Source: Roseateles depolymerans (GTDB lineage: Bacteria > Pseudomonadota > Gammaproteobacteria > Burkholderiales > Burkholderiaceae_C). From it: DNA of 64,000 nucleotides. Both the position numbers and the translations under genes were made by a program. Positions 49,141 to 57,289 of the stretch are shown in pieces; position 1 is the stretch's first letter; each line of letters opens with the position of its first letter. The stretch spans positions 1,491,858 through 1,555,857 of the forward strand of contig NZ_QUMT01000001.1 of the NCBI RefSeq assembly GCF_003387155.1. Reading direction: 5' to 3'. Under the pieces are notes generated by a model. It saw only the letters and a program-made list of their open reading frames with translations, was not told the DNA's origin and did not search any database.

Positions 49141-50514
49141 TCAGGCGGCCAGCGCCCGGACGGAGGAGGACAAAGAGGAGGAGGGCATGGCAGGCCTGGC
49201 GGAGCCTGTGGATCCGGGCGGCGGCAGGCGTCCGGCTCGTGCAGGGCCGTGAGCCTGGGCGGCTGCCTGGGCGCTTTCGCGGCCCAGCGCGATCAGCTCG
49301 CGGGTCACCCGCTGGGCCAGCTCGGTCGGGCGCACCCGTCCGCTCTCCAGCGCATAGTGGGCGGCGCTGACGACAAAGCGAGGCGGCAGGCCGGTGCTGC
49401 GGCCTTCCCGCAGCGCGGCGGCTCCGTCGCGGATGGCTTCTTCGTCGTCGCGCCGGAACGGAATGACGTCCACCAGCGCTCGCTGGGCCAGGTTGCGACG
49501 CGTCTGGAAGGCGATTTCATCGACCACCTCGGGCACCAGGCGCGGCACGCTCTGCACCAGCGCAGGCGGGATGCGGTTGGGGCCGCTGCGCTGGTAGAGC
49601 GTCTGCCACACGCGCAGCAGCCGGGTGCCGTCGCGGGTGAAGCCCAGGCGCCGCATCATCTCGGCCAGCAGATAGACCCGCAGATAGGCGGTGGGATGGG
49701 CGCCACCGGGCCGGTAGGTCATGGTGCGCGGCGCGGGATGGGCCAGGAAGTCCGCCATGCCCCAGGCGGCTGCCGGTCCGCCCAGCAGGATGGCCGCCAG
49801 GTCGGCGAAGATCTCCTTGTGCCAGCGGCCGTACACGGTGGCCAGGAACGGGTCACGCAACTGGCCGATGACGCGGCGCACCACCGCCTGCCGGTTCTCC
49901 TGCCAGATGCCCAGGTCCGCGTGCAGGTTGTGCGCCACCTCATGGAGGAAGACGCTCTGCCAGGGCTGGTCCCGGTCCCAGGGGATGCGGATCAGCGGAA
50001 AGGGATTGGCTTCGCCCAGCAGCCTCGACAGGGCCACGCCGCGCCGCATCGTGGCGGGGGAGTAGCCGTGTTCCATGTAGCAGACCGGCTTGAGCAGCGG
50101 CCCATCGAAGATGCGCGGGGCGGCTTCGCGCACGGCCACGTAGCAGTCCTGCGCAATCGCGTCGTGGGCGCTCAGGGCCGGGCCGAAGCTGGTGCCGCGC
50201 TGGGCGAACACTTCGTAGAACATGCCGAAGAGCCGCCGGGCCCGGTCCAGTTCCCGCTCCACCAGCGCCATGTCGATCAGCGTGCGCTGCACCGGCTGGT
50301 CCCGCCAGTGATGACGCAGTTGGGCGAAGCGGGTGCGGATGCGCTGCTCCACCTTGTGCAGCCGCTGATTGGCCACCTGGAAATGCTCCGGCGACGGCGC
50401 ATAGGGCAGGTCCTGCGGACGCAGGCCGACAAAGGCGTTGTCGATGCGGGCCAGCCGACTCATGCGGGCGGCAAGGCCTGCCATCTTGGTCTGGAGGAAG
50501 CGGCGGGTGTCCAT
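49141..50514 (-). CDS. HExxH zinc metallopeptidase-like protein of the operon
   Basis: A 457-residue protein with a zinc-protease motif in SVFLHEVAHNLHADLGIW: His191, Glu192 and His195. A third ligand is likely Glu234 in EIFADLAAILLGG, about 39 residues on, the gluzincin-like arrangement. The C end (from about 410) is Ala/Pro/Ser-rich and low complexity. No signal peptide is visible, so it should act in the cytoplasm or leave by another route. The ATG at 50514 has a weak ribosome site; a TTG at 50571 would overlap the preceding gene and is less likely. In this operon it may process the acidic/basic proteins encoded just upstream. The motif is seen; the substrate is inferred. Confidence 0.78.
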   Translation of the reverse strand: MDTRRFLQTKMAGLAARMSRLARIDNAFVGLRPQDLPYAPSPEHFQVANQRLHKVEQRIRTRFAQLRHHWRDQPVQRTLIDMALVERELDRARRLFGMFYEVFAQRGTSFGPALSAHDAIAQDCYVAVREAAPRIFDGPLLKPVCYMEHGYSPATMRRGVALSRLLGEANPFPLIRIPWDRDQPWQSVFLHEVAHNLHADLGIWQENRQAVVRRVIGQLRDPFLATVYGRWHKEIFADLAAILLGGPAAAWGMADFLAHPAPRTMTYRPGGAHPTAYLRVYLLAEMMRRLGFTRDGTRLLRVWQTLYQRSGPNRIPPALVQSVPRLVPEVVDEIAFQTRRNLAQRALVDVIPFRRDDEEAIRDGAAALREGRSTGLPPRFVVSAAHYALESGRVRPTELAQRVTRELIALGRESAQAAAQAHGPARAGRLPPPGSTGSARPAMPSSSLSSSVRALAA

Positions 50515-50560
50515 GATGGCGTCCGGGGGCGCGGGTGACGGCGGGCGGCGGCTGGCGGCT

Positions 50561-51721
50561 TCAGCGACCAATCGAGATGGTCACCGGGCCCCGCAGGATG
50601 CGGATGCGCCGTCCGCGGCAGGCCGCGCAGACATGGCCCATGCCGTGGTGTGCCACGCCCTGGCGCGCAGCCGGCAGCCGGGCAGCGCCCGGGCGGGCCA
50701 CCACGGCGGCGGCGCGGCGGGCCACGGGCGCCACGGTGCGGGCGACCACGCGGGCCGCCTGGCCCTGGGGCGTGGCGCGACGGGCGGTGGGCACCAGTGG
50801 CCGGGCCAGGCGACGCACCGCTTGCGGACGACGGGCCACGGCCTGGGTGGCGCGGCGCACCACCGTCACGGCCTGGCGGGCCGGCAGGCGGCGTTGCTGC
50901 ACCACGCGCCGGGTGGCCCGCACGGTGCGGGCCACGGCACGTGCGGCCGTCGGTCCCTGGCGGCGAACGGCGGTCCTCACCGCATTGCTCACCGCACGCA
51001 CAGCCGCACGGCGCACCGGGCGCGCTGCTCGGGCGATGCCCGGCAGCGCACGGCGGATCACCATGCCGGCGAGCACCGGCGCGGCGGCGTCGATGCCGTC
51101 CTCGTCCAGCCCATCGACCAGTTCATCGAAGGCCTCGAATTCATCGGCACCATCGGCCAGCAGCCGACCCGCGATGTTGGCGATGCGGCCGATGGCCTGC
51201 GCCTGCGGGATGGGGATCATGCTGGCGATGGGCCCCACCACGCGGGCCACCTGGCCCACGCCCTGTCCAACGCGGCGGGCGACGTTCACGGCGCCGCGGG
51301 CCAGTCGGCTCAGGCGGCGGAAGAACTCGTCACCGTCGTCGGCATCCATCGCATCGGCCACTGCGTCTTCCATGGCGTCGGCGTCGTCGAAGCTGGCGGC
51401 GGGGCTGTCGAAGTCGTCGCCGTCGAAGTCGTCGAAGCCGTCGTCTTCGTCGAATTCGTCGGAGGCTTCAAAACCGTCGCCTTCGTCGTATTCATCGAAG
51501 CCGTCGCCTCCGCCGCCACCCAGCAGGCGGCCGGCGATGCCGCCCAGGCCTCCCAGCAGACGGCCGATGAATTCGTCGTCGCCTTCATCGGCGCCGTCGG
51601 ACTCGAAGCCGTCTTCGTCGTAGCCGTCGTACTCGTCAAAGCCGTCCATTGCGCTGCGCGCGGGTCCTTCGGCAGCGTCTGCCATCAGGTCTTCCATCAG
51701 GTCGGTTTCAAAGCGGTCCAT
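50561..51721 (-). CDS. Acidic-head/basic-tail protein, paralogue 2
   Basis: A 386-residue protein with sharply split charge. Residues 1-135 are Asp/Gly/Glu/Phe-rich (DGFDEYDGYDEDGFESDG) with a Gly/Leu patch GDDEFIGRLLGGLGGIAGRL. Residues 135-210 are hydrophobic Gly/Ala/Val. Residues 225-365 are Ala/Val/Arg-rich and strongly basic (RRAVRAVSNAVRTAVRRQG). A CxxC (CAACRG) lies near the end, and the protein closes with GPVTISIGR. It shares three blocks with the gene before it: DEFIGRLLGGLG, DEF...ED-G-D-A-PGMV, and the GPVT end. GGAG precedes the ATG. No family recognised; a self-assembling or coacervating structural protein is a reasonable guess. Confidence 0.8.
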   Translation of the reverse strand: MDRFETDLMEDLMADAAEGPARSAMDGFDEYDGYDEDGFESDGADEGDDEFIGRLLGGLGGIAGRLLGGGGGDGFDEYDEGDGFEASDEFDEDDGFDDFDGDDFDSPAASFDDADAMEDAVADAMDADDGDEFFRRLSRLARGAVNVARRVGQGVGQVARVVGPIASMIPIPQAQAIGRIANIAGRLLADGADEFEAFDELVDGLDEDGIDAAAPVLAGMVIRRALPGIARAARPVRRAAVRAVSNAVRTAVRRQGPTAARAVARTVRATRRVVQQRRLPARQAVTVVRRATQAVARRPQAVRRLARPLVPTARRATPQGQAARVVARTVAPVARRAAAVVARPGAARLPAARQGVAHHGMGHVCAACRGRRIRILRGPVTISIGR

Positions 51722-51778
51722 GGTGAGGCTCCAGGAAATGAGGGGAACAGAGGGCGGGCGGGCGATTGCGGCGGCGCC

Positions 51779-53059
51779 TCACCGGGGCGAGATGGTCACG
51801 GTGACCGGGCCATCGATCTTGAAACTGCGCTGGCCCACCACCGCTCGCGAGCGATGGCCCCGGCCCAGGTTGGCCGGGCGGCTGAGCGGCGGCTGCACGC
51901 TGGCAGGCCGGCTGCGGCGGGTGGGGGGCAGGGCCGCCGGCTGCGTGGCGACGCGGCGCGCCGTGCGGGGCAGGGCGCGGCGGATGCGCTGCGTGGCCTG
52001 CTGGGGCGTCGGGGACGTGCGGGCTGCCGTGCGGCCGGCGGCATGGGTCAGGCGGGGCAGTTGACGGATGGCGCGCGGGTCGCGGCTGCGCATCAGCTCG
52101 CGGGCTGCGGCCGCGACGCCGCGCACCAGGGCACGGCGGCCCGCCTGGCCGAGATGGGAAAGGTTCTGGAAGCCCAGGCCCCGGGCAGCCGCGCGGGCGG
52201 CCATGGCCACCATGCCGGGCAGGGCTTCGTCGACGCCGTCCTCGTAGAGCTCGGCCATCGCATCGAAATCATCGAATTCGTCGCCGCCGCCGCCAATGAG
52301 CTGGCTGAGCTGCGCCAGCAGCGCCTGGCCGCTGTCCGCCGCCTGGCCCAGGCCCTGCACGGTGTTGCCGAAGCCGGCAGCAGCGCGGCCGACACCGCCG
52401 GCCACCCCGCTGGCGCGCCGTCCGATCTGCGCGGCCGTGCGGGCACCGCGGCTGACGGTGTCGAGGCCAGACGCCAGACCCGGGGCACCCAGCAGTCGCG
52501 CCAGGCGGGCGGCCGCACTGGCCGCCGGGGAGATCCGGCCCGCCACACGGCCGGCCTGGCCGGCGATCTGGCCCACACGGTTGGCGCCACGAGCCACCCG
52601 GCCCGCGGTGCGGGCAATGCCCTGCACGCCGCCGGCGCGCCGCATCAGCATGCCGCCGACCCGGCCCAGGCCGCCCAGCAGCCGGCCGATGAACTCGTCT
52701 TCCTCGGCGGCATCCAGACCGTCAGCCACTTCCTCTTCAAAAGCGTTCCACAGGTCCATGTCGCCCCCGTCGCCGTCGGCGGCGTAGGCATCGGCACTGT
52801 AGGCATCTGCACTGAACGCGTCGCTCTGGAAGCCATCGGCGTCGAACCCGTCGGCGCTGAAGCCGTCGCTGCTATCGAAGCCGTCGCCGGCCTCGCCCAT
52901 GGCGTCCATGCCGTCCTGGGCGAAACCGTCGGAGGCTTCAAAACCGTCGCCGAGGGCCTCGTCCTCGAAACCGTCGCCGTGCGACATGGCATCACCGCCG
53001 TCGGTGGCCAGGTCACCTTCAAGCGCCAGGTCCTCGGCGCTGTCGAAGGGGTTGAGCAT
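51779..53059 (-). CDS. Acidic-head/basic-tail protein, paralogue 1, first gene of the operon
   Basis: A 426-residue relative of the next gene. Residues 1-115 are acidic with DGF-type repeats of six to seven residues (GDGFEASDGF; SADGFDADGFQSD; SADAYSADAYAADG). Residues 120-135 hold DEFIGRLLGGLGRVGGML. A long Ala/Gly/Arg region with a second acidic block (GGGGDEFDDFDAMAELYEDG) follows. The tail is basic and ends DGPVTVTISPR. GGAGG lies six bases before the ATG at 53059. The charge split and repeats suggest that several copies associate by head-to-tail charge pairing. It is 301 bases from, and divergent to, a LuxR-type gene that may control it. Confidence 0.8.
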   Translation of the reverse strand: MLNPFDSAEDLALEGDLATDGGDAMSHGDGFEDEALGDGFEASDGFAQDGMDAMGEAGDGFDSSDGFSADGFDADGFQSDAFSADAYSADAYAADGDGGDMDLWNAFEEEVADGLDAAEEDEFIGRLLGGLGRVGGMLMRRAGGVQGIARTAGRVARGANRVGQIAGQAGRVAGRISPAASAAARLARLLGAPGLASGLDTVSRGARTAAQIGRRASGVAGGVGRAAAGFGNTVQGLGQAADSGQALLAQLSQLIGGGGDEFDDFDAMAELYEDGVDEALPGMVAMAARAAARGLGFQNLSHLGQAGRRALVRGVAAAARELMRSRDPRAIRQLPRLTHAAGRTAARTSPTPQQATQRIRRALPRTARRVATQPAALPPTRRSRPASVQPPLSRPANLGRGHRSRAVVGQRSFKIDGPVTVTISPR

Positions 53060-53360
53060 CTTGAACCTCCTGCACAAGGCAATCGCGGTGGGGACCGCAT
53101 GGGAGGCACTCTAGGCAGCGGCAGGCGCGCTCTCAATCCGCGACTTGGCGGGCGCCTGGGGGTGGGCGCACGATGGAGGAGGGGTCTTGGAGCGCGTGCG
53201 CAGGAGGAAGTGGGTTGGCGGAGGTGCGTTGGCACGTCCTCAAACAGGGGCCCTCGGTCGCGGGGGATCGACTTGGGGGCCCCCCAAACCTGAAGCTGTA
53301 CGGCAGCGCGTGGCCGACCTCACAATCGCGCCCCTGATCCCCAGTAGGGAGCTTGCGCTC
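53060..53360. other. Divergent promoter region between the unknown operon and the LuxR-type gene
   Basis: These 301 bases hold no supported gene. They must contain the promoters of both divergent units. A 15-base palindrome lies at 53273-53287. I see no PIP box here, so the operon is unlikely to be part of the HrpX regulon. Confidence 0.5.
53273..53287. promoter_or_regulatory. TTGGGGG-C-CCCCCAA palindrome, candidate operator
   Basis: Seven-base half-sites are perfectly inverted around a single C. It lies 74 bases before the LuxR-type start and 214 before the operon start. LuxR-family dimers bind palindromes of about this size, so it may be the regulator's own site; inference only. Confidence 0.35.
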
Positions 53361-53891
53361 ATGATGGATCTTGACCTCCCCGCCGCCTGCATCGGCGAAC
53401 GCTCAACCGTCGAATTGCACGGGCGGCGATATGCGGTGTTGTGTGTGGACGGACAATCGCCCCTGCAGCAGACCCGGCCCGGCCAGGGACGAGCGCGTCA
53501 CGTCTATCACGGGTCGGAGTTGGCGCACTTCCAGGTCGGGGAACACCGCTATGTGCTGGTGCCGGATGACGAAGTCCCGGACGCGAGTGGGGACACCGCC
53601 AGTGCGGACGGGACCGCTGCTGCGGCCGATCCTCGCAGCAGTGCAGTACCCGGAGCCGGTGAACTGCGCCGCCTGCTCACGCAGCGGGAGTTGCAGATCG
53701 TGCAGCTCATCTGCCTGGGCCTGCTGACCAAGCAGGTGGCGGACCGGCTGCATCTGAGCGAATTCACCGTGCGGTCTTATCTCAAGACCATCTACTGCAA
53801 GCTGGGCGTGCGGTCTCGCGGGGCGATGGTGTTTGCGTATGCAAGTGCGTTTGGCGTGGCGCCGCCGGCCGCGTTGGTGTCGGACCCATGA
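53361..53891 (+). CDS. LuxR-type DNA-binding regulator divergent from the unknown operon
   Basis: A 176-residue regulator. The C-terminal helix-turn-helix is clear: LLTQRELQIVQLICLGLLTKQVADRL and LHLSEFTVRSYLKTIYCKLG, the standard LuxR/FixJ pattern. The N-terminal 85 residues form a small beta-rich domain (RSTVELHGRRYAVLCVDG; FQVGEHRYVLVPDDE) that may sense a signal or mediate pairing; it is not a phosphorylation receiver or an autoinducer domain that I recognise. The ATG at 53361 is preceded by GGGAG and fits the domain start. It lies next to and divergent from the acidic/basic protein operon and is its likely controller. Confidence 0.82.
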   Translation: MMDLDLPAACIGERSTVELHGRRYAVLCVDGQSPLQQTRPGQGRARHVYHGSELAHFQVGEHRYVLVPDDEVPDASGDTASADGTAAAADPRSSAVPGAGELRRLLTQRELQIVQLICLGLLTKQVADRLHLSEFTVRSYLKTIYCKLGVRSRGAMVFAYASAFGVAPPAALVSDP

Positions 53892-53902
53892 GCCGCGGCG
53901 CC

Positions 53903-53968
53903 ACGGCGACACGGCGACACGGCGACGCGGTGCACGGGGCAAGGCGCACGGGGCACGGGGCACGGGGC
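53903..53968 (+). repeat. Short GC-rich tandem repeats after the LuxR-type gene
   Basis: ACGGCGAC runs three times at 53903-53926, and CACGGGG-type units recur at 53932-53968. They lie between the convergent LuxR-type and ybhN genes. They probably arose by slippage and code for nothing. Confidence 0.7.
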
Positions 53969-54060
53969 GAAGGGAGCTGGGCACCGGGACGCAGGTCATG
54001 CGGCTCACACGGGCGCTAAGAGGCCCACGGGCGCCAGGGTCGTCGGGCGAGTCAGCACGA

Positions 54061-54981
54061 TCAGCGCCGCGCCTTCGCTTCGAGCACGAAGTAGGCCCCT
54101 GCGGCGACCACCAGGGGAATCAGGTAGTACAAAGCTCGATAAGCGATCAACGCGGCCAGCACGGTGGAGGCCCCGAGCGAGGGTCCGAGCAGCGCGACAA
54201 ACACCGCTTCCAGCACGCCCAGTCCTGCCGGCACATGGGCCACCACACCCGCGACGGCGGCCACCAGCAGCACGGCCAGCGTGTGCCCGTACGGCACCGC
54301 CTCGCGCAGCAGCACGTGGACGATGAGGCCGATGGTCAGCCAGTTGGCTGCCGACACCAGCAATTGCAGCCCCGCCAGCCGCAGGGAGGGGAGCACGATC
54401 TCATGGCCGCGGATCAGGTATTCGCGTCGCGGCGCCCAGGTGCACAGGGCCAGGTAGCCCGCCGCCAGCAGCCACATCAGACCGCCCAGCCCCTGCAGCG
54501 CCGCCTTGCTGACGGGCCACTGCGGTGGCGGCTCCAGCCATCCCCCGAGGAACAGCCCGCCGGCCAGCACCCCGTACCCCAGCCAGTTGGTGCTCAGGCT
54601 CAGGGCCAGCACCTGCGTCGGGACGGGTTGGCGAAGGCCTTCACGGGCGTATAGCCGCAATCGGATCGCAAAGGCGCCGACGAGCGAACCCAGGTTGAGA
54701 TTGAAGGCGTAGCTGATGAAGGTGATCAGCATCACGCGCCGCACAGGCAGCGCATGGCCCGTCCAGCGTTTGCCCACGAGGTCGTAGGTGCTGTAGATGA
54801 GATGGCTCACCACGCACAGCAGCGCCGCCAGCAGCAAGGTGGCCGGCGGCACCTGCGACAGGGCAGTCATCACCTGCGCCCAGTCGACCGACCGCGCCGC
54901 CCACACCAGCAGGGCGAGCACCGCCACGGCGAAGAACGCGCCCAGCCAGCGCCCCCACGCGGGGCGTCGCGCAGCGGTCAC
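54061..54981 (-). CDS. ybhN: YbhN-family inner-membrane protein (UPF0104/LPG synthase TM region)
   Basis: A 306-residue polytopic membrane protein closely matching E. coli YbhN in pattern: VDWAQVMTAL near the start, LIYSTYDLVGKRWTGHALP, FISYAFNLNLGSLVGAFAIR, LSLSTNWLGYGVLAGGLF, and HVPAGLGVLEAVFVALLG. About eight membrane helices are visible. The family shares the membrane part of lysyl-phosphatidylglycerol synthases and is thought to act in lipid flipping or transport. The GTG at 54981 overlaps the clsB stop (GTGA); an ATG at 55023 inside clsB is an alternative. It is the last gene of a ybhP-clsB-ybhN operon, the same order as in E. coli. Confidence 0.88.
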   Translation of the reverse strand: MTAARRPAWGRWLGAFFAVAVLALLVWAARSVDWAQVMTALSQVPPATLLLAALLCVVSHLIYSTYDLVGKRWTGHALPVRRVMLITFISYAFNLNLGSLVGAFAIRLRLYAREGLRQPVPTQVLALSLSTNWLGYGVLAGGLFLGGWLEPPPQWPVSKAALQGLGGLMWLLAAGYLALCTWAPRREYLIRGHEIVLPSLRLAGLQLLVSAANWLTIGLIVHVLLREAVPYGHTLAVLLVAAVAGVVAHVPAGLGVLEAVFVALLGPSLGASTVLAALIAYRALYYLIPLVVAAGAYFVLEAKARR

Positions 54982-56276
54982 TCCGCCGGCTCGCGGCTCA
55001 GCCGCTTCAAGCCTTGTTGCCATTGCCACGCCTGCGCGGAGGGATGCTCGGACGCGCTCACCACCACCGGCGTTTCGGCCGCCGGCAGGATGGCCTGCTG
55101 CTGCGCCGGCAGCCGGGCCAGCCAGCGCGGGAAGTGGCGCATGATGTGGAAGACCACCGCGCCCACGCCCAGTCGCCACCACCATCGGTTGGCCGCCGTC
55201 TGTCCGCGCTCGAGCTTGACGCAGGCGTCCTTCATCAGGCCCGAGAGGTTGTCGCGCAGGGCGGTGTTGAAGGCGTCGTCCTGGATGATCAGGTTGGCCT
55301 CGAGGTTCAGCGACAGGCTCAAGGGATCGAGGTTGCTGCTGCCGACGGTGGCCCAGACATCGTCCACCAGCGCCACCTTGCTGTGCATGGGACGCTCGCA
55401 ATATTCGTAGATGTGCACGCCCGATCGCATGAGCAGGTCGTACACCATGTGCGCGGCCCAGCGCGCGGCGGGAATGTCGGGCTGGCCCTGCAGGATCAGG
55501 TTGACCTTGACGCCGCGTTGCGCCGCCCGCTGCATGCTCTTGAGCAGCCGGTAGCCGGGAAAGAAATAGGCATTGGCAATGATCACCTCATGCCGGGCGG
55601 CATGCAGCGCCAGGCGGTACATGCGCTCGATGTCGTCGCGATGTCGATGGTTGTCCCGCGTGACCACCATGGCCTTGGCCGTGCCTTGCACCGGCGGCAC
55701 GGCGAAGCGGCCGTCTCCGGTGATGCCGGCCCGGCGCCAGGGCCAGCGGCGCTTGGGCAGCACCGGTGCCATCAGGGTCAGGCTGGTGCGGCGCAGGTCG
55801 GCCACGATGGGGCCGCGCATCCGCACGGCATAGTCCTGCTTGGCCTCGGGGCCGAAATCCAGCAGATGGTCGGCGGAGAAATTGATGCCGCCGATGAAGC
55901 CCACTTCGCCGTCCACCACCACGATCTTGCGGTGCAGCCGCCGGAACGGCTTGAGGCGGCGCGACAGCTTCGGCGGCGGGTCGAAGACATGCAGCTTCAC
56001 ACCCGCATCGGTGAGGGCGCCGACATAGTCCTGCGACAGCGTGGGTGAGCCGAAGCCGTCCACCGTCATGTGCACGTCCACCCCGCGCCGAGCAGCGGCC
56101 ACCAGCACGTCCTTGAGCGCCAGGCCCACCTTGTCCTCGAAGAGGATGAAGGTTTCGATGAGGATCTCCTTCTGCGCCGCCTCGATCGCCGAAAACACGG
56201 CGGGGAAATAGTCCTCACCGTTTTCCAGCAACTCCAGGCGGTTGCCGTGGGTCCATTCAGGTCGCTTCAGTCTCAT
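54978..56276 (-). CDS. clsB: Cardiolipin synthase B
   Basis: A 432-residue phospholipase-D-family enzyme that makes cardiolipin from phosphatidylglycerol. Two HKD motifs are visible: LHRKIVVVDGEVGFIGG at about residues 113-129 and MHSKVALVDDVWATVGSSN at about 298-316. The N terminus (WTHGNRLELLENGEDYFPA) is the ClsB standard, without the long membrane leader of ClsA. It overlaps ybhP by four bases and ybhN by four bases, so the three are translationally coupled. Identity is supported by motifs, length and the conserved operon. Confidence 0.93.
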   Translation of the reverse strand: MRLKRPEWTHGNRLELLENGEDYFPAVFSAIEAAQKEILIETFILFEDKVGLALKDVLVAAARRGVDVHMTVDGFGSPTLSQDYVGALTDAGVKLHVFDPPPKLSRRLKPFRRLHRKIVVVDGEVGFIGGINFSADHLLDFGPEAKQDYAVRMRGPIVADLRRTSLTLMAPVLPKRRWPWRRAGITGDGRFAVPPVQGTAKAMVVTRDNHRHRDDIERMYRLALHAARHEVIIANAYFFPGYRLLKSMQRAAQRGVKVNLILQGQPDIPAARWAAHMVYDLLMRSGVHIYEYCERPMHSKVALVDDVWATVGSSNLDPLSLSLNLEANLIIQDDAFNTALRDNLSGLMKDACVKLERGQTAANRWWWRLGVGAVVFHIMRHFPRWLARLPAQQQAILPAAETPVVVSASEHPSAQAWQWQQGLKRLSREPAE

Positions 56277-57010
56277 AGGCGGATCTCCGCGGCAAGGGGG
56301 GCATGGTCCGACAGGTGGGACCAGGGTTGGCGGGGCAGCACGATGGGGTTCTGGACGGACGCCCCGCGGACGTAGATGCGGTCCAGCGGCAGCAGCGGCC
56401 AGCGCGAGGGGAAAGTGCGGGCCGCGGCCCCGTAGGCCTTGACGAAGACCTCGGCCAGGCCGGCACAGCGGCTGAGCATCTTGTGGGCGCGCTGGCGCCA
56501 GTCGTTGAAGTCACCGGCGACGATGACTGGCTCATCCATCGGCAGGCTGTTGATCAGCTGGCACAGCCGCTCGACCTGATGCCGGCGGTGTGATTCGCGC
56601 AGGCCCAGGTGCACGCAGATGGCATGCAGCGAGCGTCCGTCCTCCAGGCGCAGCACGCTGTGCAGCAGACCGCGACGCTCGGGGCCGTCGATGGACACGT
56701 CATGGTTGACGTGACGGGTGATGGCGAACTTGGACAGCAGCGCATTGCCGTGGTGACCCTGCGGATAGACGGCATTGCGGCCGTAGGCAAAGTCGCTCCA
56801 GAGGCTGTCCGCCAGGAATTCGTAGTGGGGCGTCTGGGGCCAGGTGGGGACGCGGGCCGCATGCAGTTCGTGCTCGCCGAGCACCTCCTGCAGGAAGACC
56901 ACGTCCGCCGACACCGCGCGGACCGCCTCACGCAACTCGTGCAGGATGAAGCGACGGTTGAGGAAGCCGAATCCCTTGTGGAGGTTGACGGTGAGGACTG
57001 TAAGTTTCAT
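56273..57010 (-). CDS. ybhP: YbhP-like endonuclease/exonuclease/phosphatase-family protein
   Basis: A 245-residue enzyme of the EEP superfamily. The motifs are LTVNLHKGFG near the start, VVFLQEVLG (metal-binding Glu), ICVHLGLRE, VIVAGDFNDWRQR and SHLSDHAPLAAEI. E. coli YbhP, encoded in the same position before clsB, belongs here; its substrate is unknown, and lipid or phosphodiester hydrolysis is assumed from context. The ATG at 57010 (MKLTVLTVNLH) fits the domain start. Confidence 0.88.
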   Translation of the reverse strand: MKLTVLTVNLHKGFGFLNRRFILHELREAVRAVSADVVFLQEVLGEHELHAARVPTWPQTPHYEFLADSLWSDFAYGRNAVYPQGHHGNALLSKFAITRHVNHDVSIDGPERRGLLHSVLRLEDGRSLHAICVHLGLRESHRRHQVERLCQLINSLPMDEPVIVAGDFNDWRQRAHKMLSRCAGLAEVFVKAYGAAARTFPSRWPLLPLDRIYVRGASVQNPIVLPRQPWSHLSDHAPLAAEIRL

Positions 57011-57190
57011 GGCTTGCCTGGATGGCAAGCTTCATTCCTGCACCGGGGGGGCGAGGACAACCTGGGGAAGGGGGGAGCGTGGAGAGCGTTGAGGAGGGAG
57101 GAGCGTCGAGAAAGAGCGCTTGAACGGCCCGAGGGCACGTTCAAGCGGTGGGGGAGGGCAGAGTCAGACGGAACCCTGGAGGGCAGGGCG

Positions 57191-57289
57191 TCAGACGTCC
57201 TCTCGCTTCAACATCATGGGCCCGATGCTCAGGACCCCGAAGGTCAGGGCGAAGGCCCCAACCAGAATCGCGCCAATCACTTCAAGCAT
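57191..57289 (-). CDS. 32-residue single-helix membrane peptide
   Basis: A 32-residue reading frame begins with MLEVIGAILVGAF, has one hydrophobic helix of about 20 residues, then the short charged tail MLKREDV. AGGAG lies seven bases before its ATG. The composition and strong ribosome site suggest a real small membrane protein rather than chance. It is on the same strand as ybhP, 180 bases upstream of it, and could be the first gene of the ybhP-clsB-ybhN operon or an independent regulator of a membrane enzyme. Homologues are unknown to me. Confidence 0.5.
   Translation of the reverse strand: MLEVIGAILVGAFALTFGVLSIGPMMLKREDV

Noticed and set aside
42887-53059. Reading the unknown operon as a type VI or contractile injection cluster
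   Set aside because: No sheath, tube, baseplate, spike or AAA+ ATPase gene is recognisable among the eight products.
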